NCBI GenBank assembly: GCA_963798435.1
Contig: CAWCTF010000004.1
Location: 620,001-684,000 of the forward strand
From: JALHST01 sp963798435
GTDB lineage: Bacteria > Bacteroidota > Bacteroidia > Flavobacteriales > Flavobacteriaceae
DNA: 64,000 nucleotides
Direction: 5' to 3'
The notes below the pieces were generated by a model. It ran no database searches. It worked only from the letters and a program-made list of their open reading frames with translations, and was not told the origin of the DNA. Shown piece after piece: positions 19,063 to 28,184 of the stretch. Each line of letters starts with the position of its first letter. The stretch's first letter is position 1. Both the position numbers and the translations under genes were made by a program.

Positions 19063-19087
19063 ATTCTTTCCATTTAGGCTAATATTC

Positions 19088-19095
19088 TATTTTTG
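19088..19095 (+). promoter_or_regulatory. -7 box TATTTTTG, four bases before the glyS start
   Basis: A match to TAnnTTTG ends only four bases before the glyS ATG at 19100. Transcription would begin at or next to the start codon, predicting a leaderless message. Confidence 0.6.
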
Positions 19096-19099
19096 CCAA

Positions 19100-20650
19100 A
19101 TGGCAAAACAAGAAGACGATTTCAAAAAAGTTATTTCCCACGCTAAGGAATATGGATATGTATTTCAATCTAGTGAAATATACGACGGCCTGAGTGCTGT
19201 CTATGATTATGGTCAAAATGGGGCAGAGTTAAAGAAGAATATCCGTGCATATTGGTGGACGGCTATGGTGCAACTCAATGAGAATATCGTCGGCATCGAC
19301 GCTGCTATTTTTATGCATCCTACTACTTGGAAGGCTTCCGGGCATGTTGATGCGTTTAATGACCCATTGATCGATAATAAGGATTCCAAAAAAAGATATC
19401 GGGCCGATGTGCTCATAGAGGATTATGTGGCCAAAATAGAGGCGAAGGTCGAGAAGGAAGTTGAAAAGGCCGCCATTCGTTTTGGGGAAGCCTTCGATAA
19501 GGAGCAGTTCTTGAAGACCAACCAACGTGTTGTCGAATATCAGGAGGAAGCTTCAAGAATCCTAAAACGTATGGGAAAGTCATTGGCAAATGAGGATTTG
19601 GCCGATGTCAAGCAACTCATCGAGGAACTTGAGATCGCATGCCCAATGTCCGGGTCTAGGAATTGGACCGATGTCAAGCAATTTAACCTCATGTTCGGCA
19701 CCAAATTAGGGGCTTCCGCAGAAAATTCTACCGATTTGTATTTACGCCCTGAAACGGCCCAAGGGATATTCGTTAATTTCTCAAACGTACAGAAGTCTGG
19801 TCGAATGAAAATTCCCTTCGGCATTGCCCAAACTGGTAAGGCTTTTCGTAATGAAATCGTGGCTCGACAATTCATTTTTCGCATGCGGGAATTTGAACAG
19901 ATGGAGATGCAGTTTTTTATCCAGCCCGGTACGCAAAAGGAATGGTATGAAATTTGGAAACAAAAGCGCCTTCAATGGCACTTTTCATTAGGGTTGGGCA
20001 CTGAAAATTATCGATTTCATGACCACGACAAACTAGCCCATTATGCCGATGCGGCTGCTGATATTGAATTCCGATTTCCATTTGGGTTCAAGGAATTGGA
20101 GGGAATTCATTCCCGTACCGATTTTGATCTTTCCAACCATGAAAAATATTCCGGTAAAAAACTGCAATATTTTGACCCAGAAAAAAATGAAAATTATGTA
20201 CCCTTTGTAGTCGAGACCTCAATTGGTCTGGATCGCATGTTTTTGGCAGTATTTTCAAACGCCTTGCAGGAAGAGCAGCTCGAAAACGGTACCGTTAGGA
20301 CCGTACTCAGACTTCCTTCGGTGCTTGCGCCGATCAAAGCGGCCATTCTGCCTTTGGTCAAAAAAGATGGCCTGCCCGAGATGGCGCAGGAAATCTTGGA
20401 AGACCTGAAATGGGACTTTATGGTAACCTATGACGAAAAGGACGCCGTAGGACGGCGCTATCGACGGCAAGATGCCAACGGAACGCCATTCTGTATTACA
20501 GTAGACCACCAATCGCTAGAGGACCGCACAGTAACGCTTCGCCATCGAGACTCAATGGAACAGCAACGTATTTCAATTGACGATATCAAAGGCATTATCC
20601 ATAAGGAGGTCGACATGAAGAGCTGGTTGCAAAAGGGAGTTTCAATTTAG
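19100..20650 (+). CDS. glyS: Glycyl-tRNA synthetase (single-chain dimeric type)
   Basis: Charges tRNA-Gly with glycine. It has 516 residues and is a class II synthetase of the alpha2 type (no separate alpha and beta chains). Class II motifs are visible: the glycine-site segment LRPETAQGIFVNF, motif 2 at FRNEIVARQFIFRMREFEQME, motif 3 at SIGLDRMFLAV, then the anticodon-binding domain from about residue 400 (LAPIKAAILPLV). Its stop overlaps the stop of the convergent receptor gene by nine bases. No T-box or other leader is possible, as the -7 box abuts the start. Confidence 0.97.
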   Translation: MAKQEDDFKKVISHAKEYGYVFQSSEIYDGLSAVYDYGQNGAELKKNIRAYWWTAMVQLNENIVGIDAAIFMHPTTWKASGHVDAFNDPLIDNKDSKKRYRADVLIEDYVAKIEAKVEKEVEKAAIRFGEAFDKEQFLKTNQRVVEYQEEASRILKRMGKSLANEDLADVKQLIEELEIACPMSGSRNWTDVKQFNLMFGTKLGASAENSTDLYLRPETAQGIFVNFSNVQKSGRMKIPFGIAQTGKAFRNEIVARQFIFRMREFEQMEMQFFIQPGTQKEWYEIWKQKRLQWHFSLGLGTENYRFHDHDKLAHYADAAADIEFRFPFGFKELEGIHSRTDFDLSNHEKYSGKKLQYFDPEKNENYVPFVVETSIGLDRMFLAVFSNALQEEQLENGTVRTVLRLPSVLAPIKAAILPLVKKDGLPEMAQEILEDLKWDFMVTYDEKDAVGRRYRRQDANGTPFCITVDHQSLEDRTVTLRHRDSMEQQRISIDDIKGIIHKEVDMKSWLQKGVSI

Positions 20651-22726
20651 GGTATACCCGAATCGGAGACTCCCATAATAATTTCTACCATTCCCAGGAT
20701 AAAAATAGCGCGGTTCGGCACCCCCGAACCCTACGGCATTGATAAGAACCGATTGGGCATATTTGGTGTCACCCATATTGTTGATGCCAAAATCAAATCC
20801 AGCTACAAAGCCCTTGAATAGTTCTTTTTTATAACCCATTCGTGTGTTGATAAGCGTGAATGCTTCGCTATAGAGCGAAGTGGCATCCGTTAGGGGGGTC
20901 CTATCTACATATTGGAAGGTAGAATTCCAATAGATCCCATTGGCCCATTGTAATTGCATTCCGAAATTCAAACGATGTTTCGGGACCCCGGTCAACGGAT
21001 TGCCTGAATAGTCGGCATCCCCATCGACAAACTTAACAAAGCGATCATCACTAAGACTATAACTAAGAAATGGGGATATTTGAAAATTCGTCGTAACCGA
21101 AATCCTATAATTTGCATCAAGGTCCAAGCCTTGGTGCTTAGTACTTCCCGCATTTTTCCCAATAAACTGATCCTCCCCGACCCTTTGTGCGACCAACAGA
21201 TTTTTAATGTCCATGTGATATAGGGCTACTTCGATTGTCAATCGATCATTTAAAAAACCCATGAAGGAACCTACCTCATAATTCGTACCTGTTTCCTGTT
21301 TTATATCCGGATTTATTACTCCCCCGGGGGTCAAGGTTTCCTCCAAGCTTGGGTTTGAAAAACCACGGCTAATGTTGGCATAAACACGCTTACCTGATGC
21401 GATATCATAATTTATATCAAGACTTGGTAAAAAAATCGTACTGAAATTTCGTTCGGCACTTTTGTTATCAATCCCGGTATTGAAAAGGTCTTTAAAATTA
21501 TAATGTGTACTATTGATATTTAGGCCAAGTTGTGCGGTAAAATTTTTAGCGAACAGATAATTTAGGTACCCGAACATATTCAACTGTCTTCTCAATTCAG
21601 TATTATCACTTATTCGATCACCTTCTAAACTTCCATTCCCGTTATTGTTTTCATAAAGATTCTCAAAGGTTCCCCAATCATAGGAGTCCTTGTAAAGTTC
21701 AGCTCCAAGCGAATATTTTATTTTTTGCTCGATGCGACTCATTGAGCCTGAGAACTGGGTCCGAAAGCCATATCCATTCGTAAATTCATCTAAAATATTA
21801 AAAGGACGGGGTTCGTAATGATCTAGATAGGTATAGAAAATACTTGTCGTATTATCAAGCCCGTGGCCGAACTTATGTACATAGGAGAGTCCAAGTAGGC
21901 TGTATTTATTGGCTTCATAGCCCTTGGCTGCCTTCCAGGTGAAGGCTGCTTGTCTTGGGTCTTCATCAAAGGCCGACTGGCTAATCGAACTGGCTATTTG
22001 GGCGTAGTAATCTATATAATTGACAAGAAGCCCGATCTTGTTTCGTGAATTGATCTTATAGGTTGATTTTAGAAGGACGCCATCTCTTTGAAATCGATTA
22101 TTTTCGCGGTAGCCATCAATATCGGTATGACCATATTGGAGACGTACCGAGAGGTGGTCTTCAGCGTGCGAAAAACTGAAATTATTTTTGAGCAATCCGT
22201 AAGAGCCTATAGTGAAGTTGTTTATAAATTCAGTAGTTTCCGAAAAGGGGTCTTTTGAATTCAAGACGATTGCACCTCCCAAGTTGGATCCGTATGCAGT
22301 TCCCTTAGGACCCTTAATGACTTCGATAGAATGCAAGTTTTCCACGTCATAAGCCTCGATCGTCGAGGAACCGGTACCGTTTGTAACTGGGATCCCGTCG
22401 AAATACAGTCTGAGTTTGTCAGTGCCAAAAGGGGTACGTGCCCCTACACCGCGAATGGTGATACGATTGGTGTTCAGTGCCCCTGACAAGACATATATAC
22501 CCGAAATTTGATTGATTGAAGAAGTGATGTCAATAGGGCTATAATTTTCGAAGACTCTTGCCCCTATGCCGCTTGAAGCCACAATCCCGGTAGCGCTTCG
22601 TATTTTTAGGGTATCTATGAGGATGACCTCATCCAATCGTGTTACACTATCTTTTTGGGTTGTTTCTTGCGCAAAAGAAGACCAACAGCCAATAAATACT
22701 AAAAAAAAGAATGACAATGCTTTCAT
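20642..22726 (-). CDS. TonB-dependent receptor (FecA/FhuA-like, no N-terminal extension)
   Basis: An outer-membrane transporter of 694 residues. The signal peptide ends near residue 19 (WSSFAQ). The plug domain follows directly at about 45-165, with TIRGVGARTPFGTDKLRLYFDGIPVT and the conserved IEVIKGPKGTAYGSNLGGAI. A 22-strand-type barrel ends in GSLRFGYTL. Lacking the carboxypeptidase-like domain, it resembles siderophore or metal-complex receptors more than the glycan type. It lies 30 bases downstream of a small barrel protein on the same strand, so the two probably form an operon. Iron-chelate uptake is a reasonable guess only. Confidence 0.92.
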   Translation of the reverse strand: MKALSFFFLVFIGCWSSFAQETTQKDSVTRLDEVILIDTLKIRSATGIVASSGIGARVFENYSPIDITSSINQISGIYVLSGALNTNRITIRGVGARTPFGTDKLRLYFDGIPVTNGTGSSTIEAYDVENLHSIEVIKGPKGTAYGSNLGGAIVLNSKDPFSETTEFINNFTIGSYGLLKNNFSFSHAEDHLSVRLQYGHTDIDGYRENNRFQRDGVLLKSTYKINSRNKIGLLVNYIDYYAQIASSISQSAFDEDPRQAAFTWKAAKGYEANKYSLLGLSYVHKFGHGLDNTTSIFYTYLDHYEPRPFNILDEFTNGYGFRTQFSGSMSRIEQKIKYSLGAELYKDSYDWGTFENLYENNNGNGSLEGDRISDNTELRRQLNMFGYLNYLFAKNFTAQLGLNINSTHYNFKDLFNTGIDNKSAERNFSTIFLPSLDINYDIASGKRVYANISRGFSNPSLEETLTPGGVINPDIKQETGTNYEVGSFMGFLNDRLTIEVALYHMDIKNLLVAQRVGEDQFIGKNAGSTKHQGLDLDANYRISVTTNFQISPFLSYSLSDDRFVKFVDGDADYSGNPLTGVPKHRLNFGMQLQWANGIYWNSTFQYVDRTPLTDATSLYSEAFTLINTRMGYKKELFKGFVAGFDFGINNMGDTKYAQSVLINAVGFGGAEPRYFYPGNGRNYYGSLRFGYTLN

Positions 22727-22756
22727 GTAGTAAGGATAAGGCTCCTTAAAATTAGA

Positions 22757-23278
22757 TTAAAATCGAAACCCGACCGATAAACCGAACCGGTACATAAAGG
22801 CGTCCTGAAAGTCGGCTGCATTCATATTGCGGCCCAAGCCTCCATTGATTTCCAGACTGAATTTTTCACTCCTGGTCAGCCATTTATTACCTGCCCCTAG
22901 GCCTATGGCCAGCGTACTATAATCATTGTTTCTAGTTCCGATCGAGGCGTTGGGAATTTCATCTTCCCCGGTATAGTAGAGTCCGAAGGCCTCTGCAAAA
23001 AAGCCACTCCGTGGAGCGTAACCGAAGTAAGCCCTAAAATTGGGGCCAATTCCAAAATTTCCATTGAAATCACTTGCCTTACCATCAAAATATACCGTAC
23101 CACCCACGCTTGTGTCTTCATTCAAAAAATACTCATAGGAACCTTCAACGGTAGTAGTGGCCAAGAATAAGCCAATATTGAACTTAACTTCATGGGCATT
23201 GTCAAACCGTGAGTAGGCCTGTGAATAGGAATAATTTGATAGCAAAATCAAAGTCGTTAAAGTCCAAAAATAGTTCAT
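22757..23278 (-). CDS. Small outer-membrane beta-barrel protein, DUF3575-like
   Basis: A protein of 173 residues with a signal peptide (to about residue 19, SNYSYSQ). Alternating aromatic/polar strands end in a C-terminal Phe (LSVGFRF), typical of an eight- to ten-strand outer-membrane barrel. The repeated G-x-G-x-x-x-R-x-Y-F pattern near residue 80 and the segment SLEINGGLGRN support a DUF3575-like barrel. A -7 box lies just upstream, and the receptor gene follows after 30 bases. Function unknown. Confidence 0.75.
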   Translation of the reverse strand: MNYFWTLTTLILLSNYSYSQAYSRFDNAHEVKFNIGLFLATTTVEGSYEYFLNEDTSVGGTVYFDGKASDFNGNFGIGPNFRAYFGYAPRSGFFAEAFGLYYTGEDEIPNASIGTRNNDYSTLAIGLGAGNKWLTRSEKFSLEINGGLGRNMNAADFQDAFMYRFGLSVGFRF

Positions 23279-23291
23279 CGTATTCCGTTTT

Positions 23292-23299
23292 CAAATTTA
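23292..23299 (-). promoter_or_regulatory. -7 box TAAATTTG for the barrel/receptor operon
   Basis: Read on the minus strand, the box lies 13 bases before the ATG at 23278 and gives a very short leader. It probably drives both the small barrel gene and the receptor. Confidence 0.55.
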
Positions 23300-23409
23300 A
23301 GGATCAGTTGCAATTCTCATTCCGAAAATGCAAAATTAGCGCTTTAATACGTGGAAACTATAGAAGCATTGCTGATGTTTTTACTATTTTTAAAGTCTTT
23401 ACCAGATAA

Positions 23410-24174
23410 ATGAAGATCATATCCTATAATGTAAATGGTATTCGGGCAGCCTTGAAAAAAGGTTTCATCGAATGGTTACAGGCAGTTGCCCCTGATGTGG
23501 TATGTCTCCAGGAAATCAAGGCAATGAAAGAACAATTGGATCTTTCTGTTTTTCAAAATGCAGGATTTCATTTTACGTATTGGTATAGCGCACAAAAAAA
23601 AGGGTATAGCGGTGTTGCGATATTGTCTAAAACCCGACCAGACCACGTAGAATATGGTACTGGTATCGATTATATGGATTTTGAAGGAAGAAATATTAGG
23701 GCCGATTTCGGTGACGTTTCTGTTATGAGCATGTACCTTCCATCGGGTACTAATATCGCCCGATTAGATCATAAGCTTCAATATATGGACGATTTTCATG
23801 ACTATATCGATCAATTAAAAAGGGAGCGCCCCAAGCTTATAATTTTGGGCGATTATAATATCTGTCATCAAGCCATAGACATCCACGATCCAATACGAAA
23901 TGCCAATGTTTCAGGATTTTTGCCCGTTGAACGCACATGGATCGGGAATTTTATAGGGAACGGATTTATTGACAGCTTTCGTCATTTTAATAAAGAGCCC
24001 CATAATTATACGTGGTGGACCTATCGTGCCAATGCCAGGAACAATAACAAGGGCTGGCGGCTTGACTATGGCATGGTCAGTGAACCCTTGAAAAAATATT
24101 TAAAACGATCGGTGATTTTATCAGAGGCAAAACATAGTGATCATTGCCCGATCTTGGTTGAGCTTGAAGTTTAA
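23410..24174 (+). CDS. xth: Exodeoxyribonuclease III / AP endonuclease
   Basis: A cytoplasmic DNA-repair enzyme of 254 residues that cleaves at abasic sites and trims 3' ends (base-excision repair). It is a complete EEP fold: KIISYNVNGIRAA at the start, CLQEIKA (metal Glu near 36), the catalytic-loop LILGDYNICHQAIDIHDP, the family W-T-Y-R segment (YTWWTYRANAR) and the C-terminal SDHCPI (Asp-His). Unlike the EEP protein at 8121 it has no signal peptide. It is a single gene. Confidence 0.96.
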   Translation: MKIISYNVNGIRAALKKGFIEWLQAVAPDVVCLQEIKAMKEQLDLSVFQNAGFHFTYWYSAQKKGYSGVAILSKTRPDHVEYGTGIDYMDFEGRNIRADFGDVSVMSMYLPSGTNIARLDHKLQYMDDFHDYIDQLKRERPKLIILGDYNICHQAIDIHDPIRNANVSGFLPVERTWIGNFIGNGFIDSFRHFNKEPHNYTWWTYRANARNNNKGWRLDYGMVSEPLKKYLKRSVILSEAKHSDHCPILVELEV

Positions 24175-24208
24175 TAGGTTAACTAAAAACCAACGGGGAT
24201 ATAATTTG

Positions 24209-24216
24209 TAAATTTG
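24209..24216 (+). promoter_or_regulatory. -7 box TAAATTTG for aldo/keto reductase
   Basis: A match to TAnnTTTG lies 29 bases before the ATG at 24246. Confidence 0.5.
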
Positions 24217-24245
24217 CGCTTTCGAATAGGGCACATTTTTAATAC

Positions 24246-25286
24246 ATGGAATATACCAACCTACCACACACGGCCATTGAAGTAAGTAAAATTTGTTTGG
24301 GCACGATGACTTGGGGCAATCAAAATACCGAAGCCGAAGGTCATGAGCAAATGGATTATGCCTGGGATAAGGGGATCAATTTTTTTGACACCGCCGAATT
24401 ATATCCCATTCCGGCACATCCAGATAGACATTCTGCCACGGAAAAGATCATAGGTACTTGGTTTAAAAAGAAAAAAAACCGGGAAAAAATCATTTTGGCT
24501 TCCAAAATTGTCGGGAAAGCTGATTTTACCAAGTTTATACGCACTACCGGATTTACAAGGGAATCGATAGTAGGTGCCGTAGAAGCAAGTTTGGCGCGTC
24601 TTCAGACTGACTATATTGATCTCTATCAACTCCATTGGCCTGAAAGAAATACCAACTATTTTGGCAAGCGGGGGTACCAGTATGATATTACCGACTTTTG
24701 GGAAGATAACATCCATCAGGTGTTGGAAACCTTAAATGATTTGATTCGCGAAGGTAAAATTTTGCATGTGGGACTTTCAAATGAAACCCCTTGGGGCGTT
24801 ATGCGCTATTTAGAAGAAAGCAAGGTGCATGCCAATCTGCCAAGGATGATAACCATACAGAATCCGTACAGTCTGCTGAATCGACAGTTCGAAATTGGCA
24901 ATGCGGAAGTCACTCATAGGGAGAAAATAGGACTTTTGGCCTATTCCCCTTTGGCATTTGGGGTATTAAGCGGTAAATATCTTGGCGGGATGCAGCCCGC
25001 AACCGCCCGACTTACCTTGTTCCCGAACTATACCAGATATAGTAGTGAAGCAGCTAGTAAAGCCACGGAAAAGTATCATAAATTGGCTCAGGAGCATAAT
25101 ATTTCGATGGCAAAAATGGCTTTAGCCTTCGTAAATAGCCGTCCTTTTCTGACCAGTACGATTATCGGGGCAACCAATATGCGACAACTCAAGGAAAATA
25201 TCGAAAGTATCGATTTGAATTTGAGCGATACCATACTTCAGGGCATCGAAAAGATCCATGAAGAAATCCCGAATCCAGCACCTTAA
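24246..25286 (+). CDS. Aldo/keto reductase (Tas-like)
   Basis: A cytoplasmic NADPH-dependent oxidoreductase of 346 residues with a TIM-barrel fold. The catalytic tetrad is visible as Asp and Tyr in FFDTAELYP (about 48-56), Lys in IILASKIVG and His in LYQLHWPERNT. The C-terminal cofactor site includes STIIGATNMRQLKENI. The length and the ELYP segment match the Tas/YajO group. The substrate is unknown. A 32-codon membrane-peptide frame follows ten bases after the stop. Confidence 0.93.
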   Translation: MEYTNLPHTAIEVSKICLGTMTWGNQNTEAEGHEQMDYAWDKGINFFDTAELYPIPAHPDRHSATEKIIGTWFKKKKNREKIILASKIVGKADFTKFIRTTGFTRESIVGAVEASLARLQTDYIDLYQLHWPERNTNYFGKRGYQYDITDFWEDNIHQVLETLNDLIREGKILHVGLSNETPWGVMRYLEESKVHANLPRMITIQNPYSLLNRQFEIGNAEVTHREKIGLLAYSPLAFGVLSGKYLGGMQPATARLTLFPNYTRYSSEAASKATEKYHKLAQEHNISMAKMALAFVNSRPFLTSTIIGATNMRQLKENIESIDLNLSDTILQGIEKIHEEIPNPAP

Positions 25287-25295
25287 AAGTAACCT

Positions 25296-25394
25296 ATGTA
25301 TTTTTTGAAAGTAGGCTTTTGGCAACTTATCCTTATCTTGGCAGTGATTATTATTATTCTTGTATTTGCAAGAATAATGCGGGATAAGCGATAG
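25296..25394 (+). CDS. Possible 32-residue single-helix membrane peptide
   Basis: A small frame starting at ATG 25296 encodes M-Y-F-L-K-V-G-F-W-Q-L-I, then an Ile/Leu/Val-rich helix, and ends R-I-M-R-D-K-R. The G-F-W-Q-L start followed by one helix recalls the first part of TatA, but the amphipathic helix and tail are missing. It lies ten bases after the aldo/keto reductase stop and three bases before the end of the convergent radA. It may be a genuine small membrane protein translated from the same message. No experimental support can be inferred. Confidence 0.45.
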   Translation: MYFLKVGFWQLILILAVIIIILVFARIMRDKR

Positions 25395-25397
25395 ATA

Positions 25398-26759
25398 TTA
25401 GGTAAACAACCTGGCTATTACATCTTCGATCCTTGACACCAATTGCACCGTGATTTTTGTATTCTTCAGGCCTATTTTATTGCGTTTGGAAACATAGATA
25501 TCTGTGAACCCAAGTTTTTCTGCTTCCAAAATTCTTTGCTCGACACGTTGCACGGGCCGAATCTCTCCTGCCAGACCGACTTCTGCAGCGAAACAAACTC
25601 CTTTTTCGATGGGGATATCTGAATTGCTTGATAAAATGGCTGCAATTACTGCAAGATCAATTGCCGGGTCATCAACTGAAATTCCACCTGTAATGTTTAA
25701 AAAGACATCTTTTGCGCCGAGTTTAAAACCGGCCCTTTTTTCAAGAACCGCCAAAAGCATATTCAAGCGTTTTACATAATAACCGGTCGATGAACGCTGA
25801 GGGGTGCCATATACCGCCGTACTTACCAGGGCCTGTATTTCTATCAGCAAAGGGCGCATGCCTTCAATGGTGGCGGCAATTGCAGTACCACTTAGACCTT
25901 CGTCATTTTTTGAAATAAGGATTTCTGACGGATTGTTGACTTCCCGAAGTCCGTTTCCCTGCATTTCGTAAATACCTAATTCGGCCGTAGAGCCAAAACG
26001 GTTTTTTAAGGCCCGTAGAATGCGATAGACATAGTTGCGGTCTCCTTCGAATTGAAGCACCGTATCTACCATGTGTTCCAATATTTTGGGGCCGGCAATC
26101 GAACCATCTTTGGTTATATGGCCGATCAAGATAACAGGGACATTGGTTTCCTTGGCAAATTTGATAAGTTCGGCCGTGCATTCCCTGATTTGGGAGATGC
26201 TACCGGCCGCCGATTCAATATAGTCTGAATGTAGGGTTTGAATCGAATCGATGACCACAATATCAGGCGAAATGGCTTGAATCTGTTGAAAGATATTCTG
26301 GGTTTTGGTTTCGGTCAGGATAAAACAGGTCTCGCTATTGGGATGAATGCGATCAGCCCGCATTTTAATCTGTTTCTGACTTTCTTCCCCAGAGACATAA
26401 AGCGTTCTATAGGGTAGTTTAAGGGCAATTTGGAGCAATAGGGTGCTTTTGCCGATTCCAGGTTCACCACCCAAAAGCACCAAGGATCCCGGGACTAGGC
26501 CACCACCTAATACCCTATTGAACTCTAGATCATGGGCATTCAGTCGAATCTCTTTTTCGGTACTGATCTCTCGAACCCTTAACGGAGTTGCAATCTTTTT
26601 GGAGGTACCAGAAGAAATTTTCCAAGGTATTTTATCTTCCTTTTGGATAACCTCTTCCACAACGGTATTCCATTCTTTGCAAGCGGAACATTGTCCTACC
26701 CATTTGGCATACTGTGTGCCACAATTTTGACAAAAGAAAGCTGTTTTCGTTTTGGCCAT
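25398..26759 (-). CDS. radA: DNA repair protein RadA
   Basis: A RecA-related helicase/branch-migration factor of 453 residues acting in recombination. The N-terminal zinc finger is Cys10-x2-Cys13 and Cys24-x2-Cys27. Walker A is GGEPGIGKST (near 92). The RadA-specific KNRFG motif occurs in ALKNRFGSTAELGIYEM. A C-terminal Lon-protease-like domain has the segment DVFLNITGGISVDDPAIDLA. A 256-base gap separates it from the upstream gene on the same strand, so it probably has its own promoter. Confidence 0.97.
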   Translation of the reverse strand: MAKTKTAFFCQNCGTQYAKWVGQCSACKEWNTVVEEVIQKEDKIPWKISSGTSKKIATPLRVREISTEKEIRLNAHDLEFNRVLGGGLVPGSLVLLGGEPGIGKSTLLLQIALKLPYRTLYVSGEESQKQIKMRADRIHPNSETCFILTETKTQNIFQQIQAISPDIVVIDSIQTLHSDYIESAAGSISQIRECTAELIKFAKETNVPVILIGHITKDGSIAGPKILEHMVDTVLQFEGDRNYVYRILRALKNRFGSTAELGIYEMQGNGLREVNNPSEILISKNDEGLSGTAIAATIEGMRPLLIEIQALVSTAVYGTPQRSSTGYYVKRLNMLLAVLEKRAGFKLGAKDVFLNITGGISVDDPAIDLAVIAAILSSNSDIPIEKGVCFAAEVGLAGEIRPVQRVEQRILEAEKLGFTDIYVSKRNKIGLKNTKITVQLVSRIEDVIARLFT

Positions 26760-27014
26760 ATTCCAGGGTTAAGGTCTGGGGCTAAAGATAAAACTTTGAA
26801 TTGTATTGAACAGGTTAGGGTACGGGTTTAATCACAAGATGTTCTGGTAAAACGTATACTTAACAGCATAATTTCAAAAAGGGCTCGGTCGATAAGGGTA
26901 AAAAGATATTGCTTCGTGGGCTTGATCCAGTCAATGACTTCAAATCAACGTACAAAACTGTTAGGTAAGGAGGTAACTTTTCGATTTTGTATATCGAAAC
27001 AGTAATTTAACTGC

Positions 27015-28157
27015 CTAAAATCCAAAATCAGCCTTTAGGGCGTCAATTTTTTCTAAAGCCATATCCTTGGTTAGAAAATCAATTTCATCCATGCCAAAGG
27101 CTTTTTCAAATGTTTTTAGCGCCTTTTTTGGTTCCCCCAATTGCTCATAATATTCTCCCTCGAAATAAAAACCAAGCATGGTATCAGGAAATTCCTCCTT
27201 GCAAAGATCTGAAAGGGGTTTTAAGGATTCGAAATCCTCCTTTTTCCGGATTCCTGCATATATTGCCATAACGTCATTGAGGTCGACCCTTTTTCTAAAT
27301 CCGAACAAGTCTTCAATGCTTTGATATTTATCTTCCAAGTATTTGAAAACGGGCTCTTCAGACGTTATTATTTTGGTTTTATATTCTTTGGGGCTAATGG
27401 GTTTGAACATGCCAAAAATATTATCAAACGCCTTGCCAAGACCATAGGTCGCTACTGCAATATGATCCGCCCCGGGATATTCCTCGAAATAATAATGCAG
27501 GTTTTCCTTTTTTAACGCCTTAATGGCCTTGTCCATCGCCAAAATACGTGCGGTATCCTCGTTATTTTCACCTTCAATGATCAATTGGTAAAAAATTTGT
27601 TTCTCAAAAGCACCCAGACGACTCGGTAACCTTGTATCCATATCTGGTGCCAAGCTGGGGGAAATACTGACATACGCATTAAAGAGGGAGTTGTCCTTGA
27701 ACAACCAATAATTTTCAAAATTAGCAGTAATATCGTACCCAATTATCATCTTAAAGGGTGCTGTACTAAAGTTTAAATCGAGGTAAGGAATTATTTCCAT
27801 TCCTAGAAATTCGAAGAACTGTTTCCCTTTTTCAGTAGGCAATCCCGTATCGGGTTCGAACCCACAATCCACAAGGCGGGTGTTGTTTTTGCTTTGGTCA
27901 ATACCCACAACAATACTTTGGGGCATGCCATGAAAACGGCTATAAAATTTGGCATTGGCCACCACTTGATCGAATAGGTATTCTGCGTCAAGGACGACAA
28001 TTAAGGGGTATTTTTTCTCCTTGTCGTAATCTTCCGGAAAATAATATCGAACGTCCCTTCTTTCTTGAAGTTTGAACGATTCAAAAATCTCTTGTTTTAC
28101 TTGGGCACTTAGGTTCAAACCTAAGAGAAGCACTAAAACGGTAATTGAACGTACCAT
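27015..28157 (-). CDS. Secreted alpha/beta-hydrolase-fold protein lacking the Ser nucleophile, with TPR tail
   Basis: A protein of 380 residues. The signal peptide ends near 18 (LNLSAQ). An esterase-D-like domain (about 25-265) shows YPLIVVLDAEYLFD and FNAYVSISPSL. At the nucleophile elbow, where this family has G-H-S-x-G-G, the sequence reads G140-Y-D-I-T-A-N-F, so Ser is replaced by Asp142. A His remains near GADHIAVATYG. A tetratricopeptide-like segment (about 325-365, GFYFEGEYYEQLGEPKKAL) ends the protein. It is probably catalytically changed or inactive. It follows the LPG-synthase-like gene by 27 bases, so it belongs to the panC block. Confidence 0.8.
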   Translation of the reverse strand: MVRSITVLVLLLGLNLSAQVKQEIFESFKLQERRDVRYYFPEDYDKEKKYPLIVVLDAEYLFDQVVANAKFYSRFHGMPQSIVVGIDQSKNNTRLVDCGFEPDTGLPTEKGKQFFEFLGMEIIPYLDLNFSTAPFKMIIGYDITANFENYWLFKDNSLFNAYVSISPSLAPDMDTRLPSRLGAFEKQIFYQLIIEGENNEDTARILAMDKAIKALKKENLHYYFEEYPGADHIAVATYGLGKAFDNIFGMFKPISPKEYKTKIITSEEPVFKYLEDKYQSIEDLFGFRKRVDLNDVMAIYAGIRKKEDFESLKPLSDLCKEEFPDTMLGFYFEGEYYEQLGEPKKALKTFEKAFGMDEIDFLTKDMALEKIDALKADFGF

Positions 28158-28184
28158 ATTCGAAAATTACGCTAAGAATGGCTA

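Noticed and set aside
26979..26999. Inverted repeat TTTCGAT/ATCGAAA downstream of the alpha/beta-hydrolase gene
   Set aside because: The stem is only seven bases and lacks a T-tract, so it is not a supportable terminator; it could be a weak operator but nothing else supports that.
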